Assembly (NCBI GenBank): GCA_034664085.1
Contig: JAXDII010000084.1
Span: 1 to 45,016, forward strand
Direction of reading: 5' to 3'
Source: JACVRW01 sp034664085
Lineage (GTDB): Bacteria > Actinomycetota > Thermoleophilia > Solirubrobacterales > Thermoleophilaceae
Length of the DNA stretch: 45,016 bases
Below the pieces are notes generated by a model, which worked only from the letters and a program-made list of their open reading frames with translations, was not told the origin of the DNA and made no database searches. The position numbers and the translations under genes are program-made. Below, in pieces: positions 1 through 7,955 of the stretch (position 1 is its first letter; every line of letters begins with the position of its first letter).

Positions 1-1545
1 CTGCTGCCCGCGATGAAGGAGGTGGGCGACAAGTTCGGCGCCGGTGAGCTGATCCTGCCGTTCGTGCTCCAGTCCGCGACGGTGATGAAGCGCGCCGTGG
101 CACAGCTCGAGAACTACCTCGAGCGGATCGAGGGGCACACCAAGGGCCGCGTGGTGATCGCGACCGTGTTCGGCGACGTGCACGACATCGGCAAGTCGCT
201 CGTCAACACGATCCTCACCAACAACGGCTACACGGTGATCGACCTCGGCAAGCAGGTCCCGATCGACACGATCATCAACGCCGCGATCGAGAACGAGGCC
301 GATGCGATCGGGCTGTCGGCGCTGCTTGTTTCGACCTCGAAGCAGATGCCGACCTGCGTGCAGGAGCTGCACGCGCGCGGCCTCGAGTTCCCGGTGCTGA
401 TCGGCGGCGCCGCCATCAACCGCGACTTCGGACGGCGCATCCTCTATCCCAAGGGCAAGGAGTCCGACGAGGTCTACGAGCCCGGCGTCTTCTACTGCAA
501 GGACGCCTTCGCCGGCCTGGCGACCGTGGACCAGCTCGTGGACGAGGAGAAGCGCCCGGCGCTGGTCGAGAAGTACCGCGACGAAGCGCACGCGCTGCGC
601 CAGCAGGTCGAGCGCGTCGACGACGGCCCGCCGGTGACCGACGACTCCGTGCGCTCCGCGGCGCGCACCGACGTCCCGATCCCCGAGCCGCCCTTCTGGG
701 GCGTGCGCGAGATGGACGTCGACCTCGACGACGTCTACCCCTACCTCGACCGCCACGTGCTGTTCAAGCTCCACTGGGGCGGCCGCGGCAAGAAGGGCGA
801 GGAGTGGCGGCAGATCGTGGAGGGCCACGGCGACGACGAGGGCTTCGCGCCCAAGCTGGAGCGCATGTGGCGCGAGCAGGACTACCTGCGCCCGCGCGCC
901 CGGCTCGGCTACTTCCCCGCCGCGGCGGACGGCAACGAGCTGGTCGTGTTCGACCCGGAGGACCCGGACCGCGAGCTCGAGCGGCTTCACTTCCCGCGTC
1001 AGCCGAGGCACGACCGCATCTGCCTGGCCGACTTCTACCGCCCCGTCGACTCGGGCGAGCGCGACGTCGTCGCGCTCCAGGGCGTGACGGTCGGTTCCGA
1101 GGTGACCGAGGTGATGGCACAGCTCGAGCGCGACGGTGAGTTCGCCGAGCAGCTCTTCACCCACGGGCTGGGCGTCCAGGCCGCCGAGGGCCTCGCCGAG
1201 TGGCTGCACGCAGAGGCGCGCCGCGGGTTGGAGATCGAGCCCGATCAGGGCCGCCGCTACTCGTGGGGCTACCCGGCGTGCCCGGACCAGTCCGAGCACG
1301 AGAAGGTCTGGCGCCTGCTGGACCTCGAGAAGATCGGCATGTACCTCTCCGACGGCTTCGCCGTGATGCCCGAGCAGTCGACGGTGGCGATCATCGCCCA
1401 CCATCCGCAGGCGGTCTACTTCGGCATGAAGTCCGGCTTCATCCCCAAGGAGAAGATCGCCGACGAGCTGATCGCGGGCACCGAGCGCGGCGGCGCGCTG
1501 CCGCCGGAGACGGATCCGGTGGAAGAGCCCGCGCCGACGGCCTAG
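1..1545 (+). CDS. metH: Cobalamin-dependent methionine synthase, C-terminal part (5' truncated)
   Basis: Transfers a methyl group from methyl-cobalamin to homocysteine in the cytoplasm; this fragment carries the cobalamin-binding and reactivation modules. The frame is open from base 1, so the gene begins outside the window and the ATG at 13 is internal. The B12 signature DVHDIGKSL lies near codon 60, its His being the lower axial cobalt ligand, followed by the SALLVSTS and GGAAINRDF segments of the Rossmann-like cobalamin domain. The last 300 codons are the AdoMet-dependent activation domain, recognised by GYPACPDQSEHEKVW and by AVMPEQSTVAIIAHHPQAVYF. The folate and homocysteine domains must lie upstream. 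The gene ends convergent to a thioesterase gene with a strong hairpin between them. Identification is secure. Confidence 0.95.
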   Translation: MLPAMKEVGDKFGAGELILPFVLQSATVMKRAVAQLENYLERIEGHTKGRVVIATVFGDVHDIGKSLVNTILTNNGYTVIDLGKQVPIDTIINAAIENEADAIGLSALLVSTSKQMPTCVQELHARGLEFPVLIGGAAINRDFGRRILYPKGKESDEVYEPGVFYCKDAFAGLATVDQLVDEEKRPALVEKYRDEAHALRQQVERVDDGPPVTDDSVRSAARTDVPIPEPPFWGVREMDVDLDDVYPYLDRHVLFKLHWGGRGKKGEEWRQIVEGHGDDEGFAPKLERMWREQDYLRPRARLGYFPAAADGNELVVFDPEDPDRELERLHFPRQPRHDRICLADFYRPVDSGERDVVALQGVTVGSEVTEVMAQLERDGEFAEQLFTHGLGVQAAEGLAEWLHAEARRGLEIEPDQGRRYSWGYPACPDQSEHEKVWRLLDLEKIGMYLSDGFAVMPEQSTVAIIAHHPQAVYFGMKSGFIPKEKIADELIAGTERGGALPPETDPVEEPAPTA

Positions 1546-1546
1546 A

Positions 1547-1566
1547 AGGGGCGCTCGGGCGCCCCT
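1547..1566. terminator. Bidirectional hairpin between convergent genes
   Basis: A perfect 8-bp stem (AGGGGCGC / GCGCCCCT) with loop TCGG begins two bases after the metH stop and ends seven bases before the thioesterase stop on the other strand. There is no T tract, which is common for terminators of GC-rich actinobacteria. It could serve both genes. Confidence 0.55.
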
Positions 1567-1573
1567 CGCGCCG

Positions 1574-2020
1574 TTACTCCACGACGAGCGGCCGTGCGCC
1601 CTCCGCCGGGGCGGGCATGACGGCCAGCGTCACGCGCGAGGTGCTGCAGAGGCGGCCCCCGGCGTCCACGAAGTCGATGTCCCAGACCCAGGTCGTGCGC
1701 CCCCGGTGGCGCGGCCGGCCGTCCGCGAAGATCACGCCCTCGCGCACCGGGCGCAGGAAGCTGGTGGCGTTGGACATCCCCATCGCCATGCTGCCGCGGC
1801 GGGCGACGCCGCACGTCGTCGCCTCAGACGCCAGGACCTCCGCCCAGGCGCAGAAGGTGCCGCCGTGCACCACGCCGAAGCGCTGTCGCACGCGGTCGTG
1901 GACCTCGAGCCGGGCACGCACCCGCTCGCCGCTCATCTCCAGCACCTCGAACCCGATGACTCCGTCGAGTGTGTGCTCGAAGTCCGGGATCGCGATCGGC
2001 TCTTCCACCTCTTGTTCCAT
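1574..2020 (-). CDS. PaaI/YbgC-like hotdog-fold thioesterase
   Basis: A 148-residue single-domain hotdog protein, probably an acyl-CoA thioesterase of unknown substrate. The motif RFGVVHGGTFCAWAEVLAS is the PaaI-type HGG helix start; a later strand reads SFLRPVREG and the C-terminal strand VTLAVMPAP. Upstream ATGs at 2056 and 2170 exist in frame, but the ATG at 2020 is preferred: it starts right where the acidic N-terminus of the family begins, and a -10-like TATCGT sits exactly six bases upstream, which would make this a leaderless transcript. It converges with metH and diverges from the DUF4396 gene. The family call is firm; the substrate cannot be told. Confidence 0.82.
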   Translation of the reverse strand: MEQEVEEPIAIPDFEHTLDGVIGFEVLEMSGERVRARLEVHDRVRQRFGVVHGGTFCAWAEVLASEATTCGVARRGSMAMGMSNATSFLRPVREGVIFADGRPRHRGRTTWVWDIDFVDAGGRLCSTSRVTLAVMPAPAEGARPLVVE

Positions 2021-2026
2021 CAGGGC

Positions 2027-2032
2027 ACGATA
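2027..2032 (-). promoter_or_regulatory. -10 box of a probable leaderless promoter (thioesterase)
   Basis: On the minus strand TATCGT is followed by six bases and then the ATG at 2020, so transcription would start at the A of ATG. No clear -35 was found. Confidence 0.4.
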
Positions 2033-2195
2033 TGCACGACCACGATCGAGCGCCATCCGCGCGCGGCGACGCCGTGACCCATCTCGCTCACCCGTCGAGC
2101 CGGCAAGCGGCCCGGCGAGCCGCCCGAGCCCAGACGGGGTGGGGCGCTTTATGGGTTCAGATGGACCCAAAAACCGACCAACCCCCCTTTGGGCC

Positions 2196-2201
2196 TAACG
2201 T
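2196..2201 (+). promoter_or_regulatory. -10 box of a probable leaderless promoter (DUF4396 gene)
   Basis: TAACGT is followed by eight bases and ATG at 2210. No Shine-Dalgarno sequence is visible, which supports leaderless initiation. Confidence 0.35.
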
Positions 2202-2209
2202 CACAGGCG

Positions 2210-2758
2210 ATGCACGAGCTCCCGACCTCCGGCGGCGAGCTGAACGCGCTCGCGCTGAGCGCCACGCTGCACTGCCTGACCGGCTGCGCGATCGGCGAGG
2301 TGGCCGGCATGGTGATCGGCACCGCGCTCGGGTTCTCGGACTGGGGCACGGTCGCGCTGGCCGTGGCGCTGGCGTTCCTGTTCGGCTACACGCTCACGAG
2401 CCTGCCGCTGCTGCGCTCGGGCATGGCGCTGGCGGCCGTGGTGCCGGTCGCGCTGGCCTCCGACACGATCAGCATCGCGATCATGGAGATCGTCGACAAC
2501 GCGATCATGCTGGCCATCCCCGACGCGATGGACGCCGGCCTCGGCAACGAGCTGTTCTGGGGCAGCCTGTCGGTGGCGCTGGTGGTGGCGGGAGCGGTCG
2601 CCGTGCCCGTCAACCGCTGGCTGATCGCACGCGGCAAGGGGCACGCCGTCGTCCACCAGAGCGGCCACCACGGCGAGTTCCCGACTCGCCTGGTGGGGAT
2701 CGTCGCGGCGGTCGCCTTCGTGTTCGGCTCCGTCGTGCTGTTGGGCGAAGCCCTCTAG
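2210..2758 (+). CDS. DUF4396 integral membrane protein
   Basis: A 182-residue protein with about five transmembrane helices, in the cytoplasmic membrane. The segment ATLHCLTGCAIGEVAGMVIG near residues 15-34 is the hallmark of DUF4396, with a conserved His-Cys and a second Cys inside the first helix that could bind a metal or be redox active; the family has no assigned function. A central SDTISIAIMEIVDNAIM stretch carries two acidic residues in the membrane, and the tail holds HQSGHHG, a His-rich loop. A TTG at 2189 is also in frame, but ATG 2210 is preferred because of the -10 box just upstream. It precedes amt in the same direction with a 113-base gap, so the two may be functionally linked, though nothing proves it. 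Confidence 0.75.
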   Translation: MHELPTSGGELNALALSATLHCLTGCAIGEVAGMVIGTALGFSDWGTVALAVALAFLFGYTLTSLPLLRSGMALAAVVPVALASDTISIAIMEIVDNAIMLAIPDAMDAGLGNELFWGSLSVALVVAGAVAVPVNRWLIARGKGHAVVHQSGHHGEFPTRLVGIVAAVAFVFGSVVLLGEAL

Positions 2759-2871
2759 GGCGCTCGACCGGCCGGCGAAACGCCGCACCCGAATCTTCGA
2801 CACCTGGATAAAGACCGCGCCGGGATGCGCTCGTACCGTGGCTTCAGCACCCCTCGGAAGGAGGCGTCCCC

Positions 2872-4335
2872 ATGGACTTGTTCTTGGCAACCGCCGACGA
2901 CCTGGCTCAGGCGATCGACGGCAAACTTGGCGAGACGGTCGCGACCAACACGATGTTCGTGTTCGTCGCCGCTGTGCTCGTGCTCTTCATGCAGGCGGGC
3001 TTCGCGATGCTCGAGATCGGCTTCTCTCGAGCGAAGAACGCCGGCACAGGGGTCGCGAAGATCCTCACCAACCTCTCGATCGCGGCCATCTGCTATTGGG
3101 CCGTGGGCTTCGCGCTCGCCTTCGGCAGCGCCGACGTGCTCGGCATCTCGAGCTCGATCATCGGCAGCAACGGCTTCTTCCTCCAGTTCTCCGGCAACGG
3201 GGCGGAGGCATTCCCGGTGATGGGCGTCTCGGACGCCGTCGTCGAGGTCAAGTGGCTGTTCCAGTTCGCCTTCTGCGCCGTGTCCCTCGCGATCGTGTGG
3301 GGCTCGACGCTCGAGCGCATCAAGTACAGCGCCTACGTGATCTACGCGATCGTCTTCGCGTCGATCATCTACCCGATCGGCTCGCACTGGGTGTTTGGCG
3401 GCGGCTGGCTCCAGAACGGCGACACGGCTCTGCTGCCGACCGGCATGCAGGACTTCGCCGGCTCGACGGCGGTGCACCTGATCGGCGCCACCGGCGCGCT
3501 CGCGGCCCTGCTGCTGCTCGGCCCGCGTCGCGGCAAGTACGGGCCGGACGGCAAGCCGCGGGCGATCCCGGGGCACTCGATGCCGCTCGTCGGCCTCGGC
3601 ACGATCATCCTGTTCGTCGGCTGGTTCGGGTTCAACCCGGGCTCCACGCTGGGGATCGGCGACACGCGCCTGGCCGAGGTGGCCGTGGTCACCCTGCTCG
3701 GGTGTGCGGGCGGCGTGATCGGCGCCTTCGTCGCCACGCAGCTCAGGCAGAAGACGATCGACATCGGCATGGTCGCCAACGGCGCCATCGCCGGCCTCGT
3801 CGCGATCACGGCGCCGTCGGGCTACGTGGAGCTCTGGGCCGGCCCGATCATCGGGTTCGTGGCGGGGCTGATCGTGGTCTTCGGCGTGATCTGGATCGAC
3901 AAGAAGATCGACGACCCGGTCGGCGCGACGTCGGCGCACGGCCTGGCCGGCATCTGGGGCACGATCGCGTGCGGCATCTTCACCGCACCGCGGCTGGCCC
4001 AGTACAACGCGTTCGGCGATCCCGACGGAGGCCTCGTGTACTCCGGCGAGTTCACCCAGCTGATCGCTCAGGCGGTCGGCGTGGTCGTGGCCTTCGCCTT
4101 CGTGTTCGCGATGAGCTACGCCACCTTCGCCGCCATCAAGGCGACGATCGGGCTGCGCGTCTCCGAGGAGGACGAGGAGGCGGGTCTCGACATCGTCGAG
4201 CACGGCATGTACGGGTATCCCGAGCAGTTCATCCCGCAGTCGGACTTCGGCGGGCCGACGGGCGGGCCGCCCGAGGGCCCGGCGCACGCGCCACGCGGCG
4301 CCACGATCCCGCGGCCGGGTGAGGTGACGGCATGA
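2872..4335 (+). CDS. amt: Ammonium transporter (AmtB family)
   Basis: A 487-residue Amt/MEP/Rh channel that brings ammonium across the cytoplasmic membrane. Eleven hydrophobic helices are visible; family marks are QAGFAMLEIGFSRAKN near residues 40-55, DFAGSTAVHLIGATGALAA (the Amt signature with the first pore His) near 195, and the second pore His in SAHGLAGIWG near 345. The C-terminal cytoplasmic tail has an acidic stretch and then a Gly/Pro-rich end (GGPTGGPPEGP) beyond the usual regulatory helix. An AAGGAGG Shine-Dalgarno lies seven bases before the ATG. Its stop overlaps the start of the PII gene (ATGA), the classic amt-glnK pairing in which PII plugs the channel when nitrogen is plentiful. 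Confidence 0.95.
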   Translation: MDLFLATADDLAQAIDGKLGETVATNTMFVFVAAVLVLFMQAGFAMLEIGFSRAKNAGTGVAKILTNLSIAAICYWAVGFALAFGSADVLGISSSIIGSNGFFLQFSGNGAEAFPVMGVSDAVVEVKWLFQFAFCAVSLAIVWGSTLERIKYSAYVIYAIVFASIIYPIGSHWVFGGGWLQNGDTALLPTGMQDFAGSTAVHLIGATGALAALLLLGPRRGKYGPDGKPRAIPGHSMPLVGLGTIILFVGWFGFNPGSTLGIGDTRLAEVAVVTLLGCAGGVIGAFVATQLRQKTIDIGMVANGAIAGLVAITAPSGYVELWAGPIIGFVAGLIVVFGVIWIDKKIDDPVGATSAHGLAGIWGTIACGIFTAPRLAQYNAFGDPDGGLVYSGEFTQLIAQAVGVVVAFAFVFAMSYATFAAIKATIGLRVSEEDEEAGLDIVEHGMYGYPEQFIPQSDFGGPTGGPPEGPAHAPRGATIPRPGEVTA

Positions 4336-4715
4336 AGATGGTCATCGCGTACATCCGGCACGAGGCCTTCGAGCCGATCCGCATGGATCTGCTCGAGGCC
4401 GGCTTCCCGAGCCTCTCGATCACCGAGGTGAAGGGCTCCGGCAGGCAGAAGGCGATCACCGAGCACTACCGTGGCTCGGCGCTCGCGGTGCACCTGCGGC
4501 CGAAGCTCAAGATCGAGTGCGTCGTGGAGACGAAGGACGTGGCAATCGTCAAGGACGTGATCCTGCGCCACGCCCGGACGGGGTCGGTGGGTGACGGCAA
4601 GCTGTTCGTGCTGCCGGTGGAGGAGGCGGTTCGCATCCGCACCGGCCAGGACGGCGAAACCGTGCTCCAGGCCCACGAGGGCGACGAGATCGCCGTCAAC
4701 GGCGACCGGACCTGA
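4332..4715 (+). CDS. glnK: PII signal-transduction protein (GlnK/GlnB type) lacking Tyr51
   Basis: A trimeric nitrogen sensor binding ATP/ADP and 2-oxoglutarate, encoded with amt and therefore expected to gate it. It aligns without gaps to E. coli GlnB over residues 1-105: TEVKGSGRQK (Gln39), PK at 57-58, GDGK ending at Lys90 and RIRTG at 101-105 are all kept. In the T-loop Tyr46 is present but the position of the modified Tyr51 is Leu (YRGSALAV), so neither uridylylation nor adenylylation at Tyr51 is possible. Ser49, the cyanobacterial phosphorylation position, is present. The protein is 127 residues rather than about 112, with an acidic C-terminal tail. The family is certain; the mode of regulation is inferred. 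Confidence 0.93.
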   Translation: MKMVIAYIRHEAFEPIRMDLLEAGFPSLSITEVKGSGRQKAITEHYRGSALAVHLRPKLKIECVVETKDVAIVKDVILRHARTGSVGDGKLFVLPVEEAVRIRTGQDGETVLQAHEGDEIAVNGDRT

Positions 4716-4802
4716 GGGGGCGGAACGATCCCCGCTCCTGACCTGAGACTGGCCGCGGAGCCATCCGCGGCCGCCGAGACGCCGCGCGGCGCCCACCTGG
4801 CG

Positions 4803-5870
4803 ATGGTGGGCGCCGTGCTGGCCGGCGACGGGCTCGAGCGGGTGGCGGAGATCGCCTCCGCGCACGCCGGTGCGCCGGTCGCAGTCGTCGTGCCGCGCCT
4901 GGGGATGCCACTCGAGGGATGGGCGCGCTACGAGCGCTACGTGGGGGCCCGCCTGGCCGGCGGGCGCCCGCAGCGCCCGTCCGACGTGACGGCGGAGGTG
5001 CCGATCTCGTCGGGCGGGCGCGAGCTCGGCGCCGTGCTGCTGCTCGGCCCGGGGCGCCACGACGCCGGCGAGTACCTCCACATGGCCGCCATCGCGGCGC
5101 TCACGGAGGTGGCCGTCGTCGAAGCCAGGGACGAGACCGAGCAGAGCCTGCGCGGCTCCTTCCTGGAGGAGCTGCTGACGCGGCCGGAACTGGACCCGGT
5201 GGACGTGCAGCGGCGCGCCGCCCGGCTCGGCTGCGACCTGTCGGGCGGGTTCGTGGCGGTCTGCGCGAATCCGGGCGGCCGCGGGCCGGGCCGCCTGGTC
5301 GCTGCGCTCGCGGCGGAGGTGCCGGGCGCGCTGGCGCAGACCGTCGAGGACAAGGTGTACGCCCTGCTGCCGGGGCCGCCCGAGCCCGCGCGCCGGGCCG
5401 CGGCGCGGCTCGGGCGCCACGCCGAGATCGGCGTGTCCTCCTACCGCAGCGGCGCCGCCGAGGCGCGCCGTGCGCTCGAGGAGGCGGAGCTGGTGCTGGG
5501 TGTCATGGCCGCCGGCGGCGGGCCGCCCGGCGCCGAGATCGGCGAGGGGACGTACCGCCTGCTGTTCCGGGTGCTGGCCAGCCACCCACAGGAGGTGCGC
5601 AGCTTCTTCGACGACACGGTCGCGCCGCTCGTGAGCTACGACGAGCAGTACGCCACCGACCTGGTCGGCACGGTCGACGCCTACCTGGCCAACAACTGCA
5701 ACATGAACGCCACCGCGCAGGCGATCCACGCCCACCGCCACACGGTCGCCTACCGGCTCGAGCGCGTCAGGGAGCTGACCGGCCTCGACCCGCTGCGCAG
5801 CGAAGACCGCGAGCGGCTCGGCCTCGGCCTGAAGGCCCACCGCATCATCGCGCCGTCGCTGCCCCGCTAG
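4803..5870 (+). CDS. PucR/CdaR-type transcriptional regulator
   Basis: A DNA-binding regulator of about 355 residues. The C-terminus has the PucR-type helix-turn-helix: NNCNMNATAQAIHAHRHTV then AYRLERVRELTGLDP near residues 297-333. The middle resembles a GAF-like sensor (residues 20-110) and a degenerate GGDEF-like module (120-240), the usual CdaR build. The start is uncertain: the frame stays open back to the PII stop at 4715 and plausible protein (PRGAHLAMVGAVLAG) precedes the ATG at 4803, with only CTG codons available upstream, so the true N-terminus may be up to 20 residues longer. Its stop TAG shares the CTAG palindrome with the convergent DgcN-like gene. Such regulators often sense nitrogen compounds or sugar acids; control of amt-glnK or of the neighbouring catabolic pair is an inference from position. 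Confidence 0.8.
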   Translation: MVGAVLAGDGLERVAEIASAHAGAPVAVVVPRLGMPLEGWARYERYVGARLAGGRPQRPSDVTAEVPISSGGRELGAVLLLGPGRHDAGEYLHMAAIAALTEVAVVEARDETEQSLRGSFLEELLTRPELDPVDVQRRAARLGCDLSGGFVAVCANPGGRGPGRLVAALAAEVPGALAQTVEDKVYALLPGPPEPARRAAARLGRHAEIGVSSYRSGAAEARRALEEAELVLGVMAAGGGPPGAEIGEGTYRLLFRVLASHPQEVRSFFDDTVAPLVSYDEQYATDLVGTVDAYLANNCNMNATAQAIHAHRHTVAYRLERVRELTGLDPLRSEDRERLGLGLKAHRIIAPSLPR

Positions 5871-6910
5871 AGCGCGTCGAGCACGGCGTCGAGCACGCGG
5901 TCGGGCCCGAAGCGCACCACGTCGTCCGCGACCAGGCCGGTCTCGGCCTGCGCCGCCGCGATGGCCTCCCGCGCGGCCTCGTCGGAGTCCAGGTCCGCCG
6001 TGTTGAGCGCGATCGCAGCGACCCTCGCCGGGCGCACGCGGCTCGCCACCGACTCGTAGGCGGCGATCAGCTCGACCAGCGGCGGGATCGGGAGCTGGGG
6101 GTAGTTGCGCAGCGAGGTGGCCCCCGCCTTGTGCACCAGCACGAGCAGGTCGGGTGCCGAGCCGTGCAGCAGCCCGAGCGTCACCCCCGAATACGCGGGG
6201 TGGAAGAGGCCGCCCTGGCCCTCGACGAAGAGCAGGTCGCCGCGCTCTGCGCCCTCGTGCACCAGCCGCTCGGCGGCGCCGGCGACGTAGTCGGAGATCA
6301 CGTGGTCGACGGCGATGCCCCAGCCCGCGATCGCCACGCCGGTCTGGCCGGTCGGCACGTACACCGAGCTCCGGCCGCGCTCGCGTGCCGCTCGATCGAG
6401 CTCGAGGGTGACGACCTTCTTGCCGATCACGGTGTCCGAGCCGACGCTGTGCACCACGCGCGTCGAGTCGGGGCGGCCATAGGGCCCCTCGGGGACCGTC
6501 AGGTCGGCGGGCGCGGCGCGGAGGTCGCGCAGGGCGACGTTGGCGCGCGTGGCGGCGCGGCGCAGCTCGGCGTCCTCGGAGAGCTGCGTGTGGAGGCCCG
6601 CTTCGATGTGGAGCCCGGCGTCGATCGCCTCGATCAGCGTGGGGCGCCAGGCCGGATCCAGCCTGCCGCCCGTCGGCGCCACGCCGATCAGCAGCGCGGT
6701 GGCGCCGCGCTCGACCGCCTCGGCGAGGGTGGCGACGATCGGGACGGGCCGGAGGCTGAACGGGACCACCTCGGAGGCGGTCCGGCCCGCCTCCGTCGAG
6801 TCGATCACCGCCACCACGTCGCGCGTGCCGTAGCGGATCACCCCGTGGGCGGTCTTGCCGTTGTGCTTGGCGAACAGGCCCTCCGCGAAGATGGCGAGCT
6901 TCTCGCTCAC
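5867..6910 (-). CDS. dgcN: DUF1611 protein, DgcN-like (putative D-glutamate N-acetyltransferase)
   Basis: A 347-residue DUF1611 protein starting at a GTG that overlaps the stop of the upstream epimerase gene by four bases (GTGA), so the pair is translationally coupled. The N-terminal half is Rossmann-like (AIFAEGLFAKHNGKTAHG, then LLIGVAPTGGRLDP near residue 75); the C-terminal half is P-loop-like, with VYVPTGQTGVAIAGWGIAVD near 200 and FVEGQGGLFHPAYSGVTLG near 250. In marine bacteria DUF1611 (DgcN) N-acetylates D-glutamate and the partner enolase-superfamily enzyme DgcA racemises the acetyl-amino acid, feeding L-glutamate. The same two families as a coupled pair here support that role, but the substrate might be another amino acid or a dipeptide. 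Confidence 0.75.
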   Translation of the reverse strand: MSEKLAIFAEGLFAKHNGKTAHGVIRYGTRDVVAVIDSTEAGRTASEVVPFSLRPVPIVATLAEAVERGATALLIGVAPTGGRLDPAWRPTLIEAIDAGLHIEAGLHTQLSEDAELRRAATRANVALRDLRAAPADLTVPEGPYGRPDSTRVVHSVGSDTVIGKKVVTLELDRAARERGRSSVYVPTGQTGVAIAGWGIAVDHVISDYVAGAAERLVHEGAERGDLLFVEGQGGLFHPAYSGVTLGLLHGSAPDLLVLVHKAGATSLRNYPQLPIPPLVELIAAYESVASRVRPARVAAIALNTADLDSDEAAREAIAAAQAETGLVADDVVRFGPDRVLDAVLDAL

Positions 6911-7905
6911 GCCGGCTCGACCCCCAGGCCGGGCCCGTTTCCCGGCAGCACGCGCCCGTCGGCCAGCTCCAGCCCCCGGAACGGCTCGTCGGCGAGCAGC
7001 AGGTGGCCGTCGAGGTCGACCCAGTCGGCCAGCGAGGCCAGCTGTGCCGCGGGCGCGACGCCGAGCTGCGACTCGACCATGCAGCCGATCATCACGCGCA
7101 GCCCCAGGGCGCGCGCGGCGTGCACCATGCGCAGCGCCTCGCGCAGGCCTCCGGATTTCGCGAGCTTGACGTTGATCCCATCCGCATACCCGGCCACACC
7201 CGCCACGTCGCGCAGATCGTGGCAGCCCTCGTCCACGATCACCGGCGGTCGCGGCTCGACCTCCCGCAGACCCCGGAAGGATTCCAGGTCGGCGGCGGGG
7301 AACGGCTGCTCGATCAGCTCGACGCCCAGCTCGACGAGCGCCGGCACCAGCTCGCGCGCCGCCTCGAGCGTCCAGCCCTCGTTCGCGTCCACGCGCAGGG
7401 GGGCGTCGGACTCGGCGCGCACCGCCTCCAGGCGGGCCAGGTCCTCGGTCCCGCCGACCTTGATCTTGAGCACCTTGAAGCCGCGCGCGCGGCGGGCCCG
7501 GCCGCGCGTCCCCTCGACCGTGTCGATGCCGATCGTGTACGAGGTGACGGGGGCGCGCCGCGACAGGCCCAGCAGCCGCCACACCGGCACGCCCAGGCTG
7601 CGGCCGATCCAGTCGTGCAGGGCGGCGTCCAGCGCCGAGCGCCCGGCGGCGTCGCCGTCGAGCCGGCCGAGGACGTCCTCGAGCGCGAACGGGTCGTCGC
7701 CCAGGGCGCCGGCGGCACCGGCCAGGAAGCTGCTGGCCGTTGCAGGGGTCTCGCCGCGGTAGTAGATCGGGGCCGCCTCGCCGCGGCCGATGACGCCGTC
7801 GTGCTCCAGCTCGACCTGCACGACGTCCTGGGTCGTGCGCGAGCCGCGGGCGATCCCGAACTCCTCGGCCAGGTCCAGCGAGACGGTGCGGCTGGTCAGC
7901 TGCAT
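6907..7905 (-). CDS. dgcA: Enolase-superfamily amino-acid/dipeptide epimerase, DgcA-like
   Basis: A 332-residue member of the muconate-lactonising/dipeptide-epimerase branch. The two catalytic lysines are in KVLKIKVGG (near residue 145) and INVKLAKSGG (near 245); the metal ligands are in DANEGW, IEQPF and VDEGC. The capping domain occupies about residues 1-110 and the barrel the rest. The nearest known activities are L-Ala-D/L-Glu epimerase and N-acetyl-D-glutamate racemase; pairing with DUF1611 favours the latter. In-frame ATGs at 7920 and 7938 also exist; 7905 puts the first conserved strand (MQLTSRTVSLDL) at the N-terminus. The 50-base gap to the upstream LuxR-type gene on the same strand suggests a three-gene transcript of regulator, dgcA, dgcN. 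Confidence 0.85.
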   Translation of the reverse strand: MQLTSRTVSLDLAEEFGIARGSRTTQDVVQVELEHDGVIGRGEAAPIYYRGETPATASSFLAGAAGALGDDPFALEDVLGRLDGDAAGRSALDAALHDWIGRSLGVPVWRLLGLSRRAPVTSYTIGIDTVEGTRGRARRARGFKVLKIKVGGTEDLARLEAVRAESDAPLRVDANEGWTLEAARELVPALVELGVELIEQPFPAADLESFRGLREVEPRPPVIVDEGCHDLRDVAGVAGYADGINVKLAKSGGLREALRMVHAARALGLRVMIGCMVESQLGVAPAAQLASLADWVDLDGHLLLADEPFRGLELADGRVLPGNGPGLGVEPA

Positions 7906-7955
7906 GGCGCCGCCAAGCATGACGGCCCGGCTCGGCATGGCGCCAGGCCGCCCGT

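Noticed and set aside
2759..2871. GlnR/NtrC-type nitrogen control site before amt
   Set aside because: No convincing match to a known box was found; only a small CGGCG-AAA-CGCCG hairpin and a good Shine-Dalgarno are visible.
4919..7762. A 947-codon plus-strand frame and similar antisense frames over the LAL regulator (7986-10811), amt (2755-4287) and 34211-36829
   Set aside because: All are shadows of recognised genes on the other frame or strand, low in complexity and lacking start signals.
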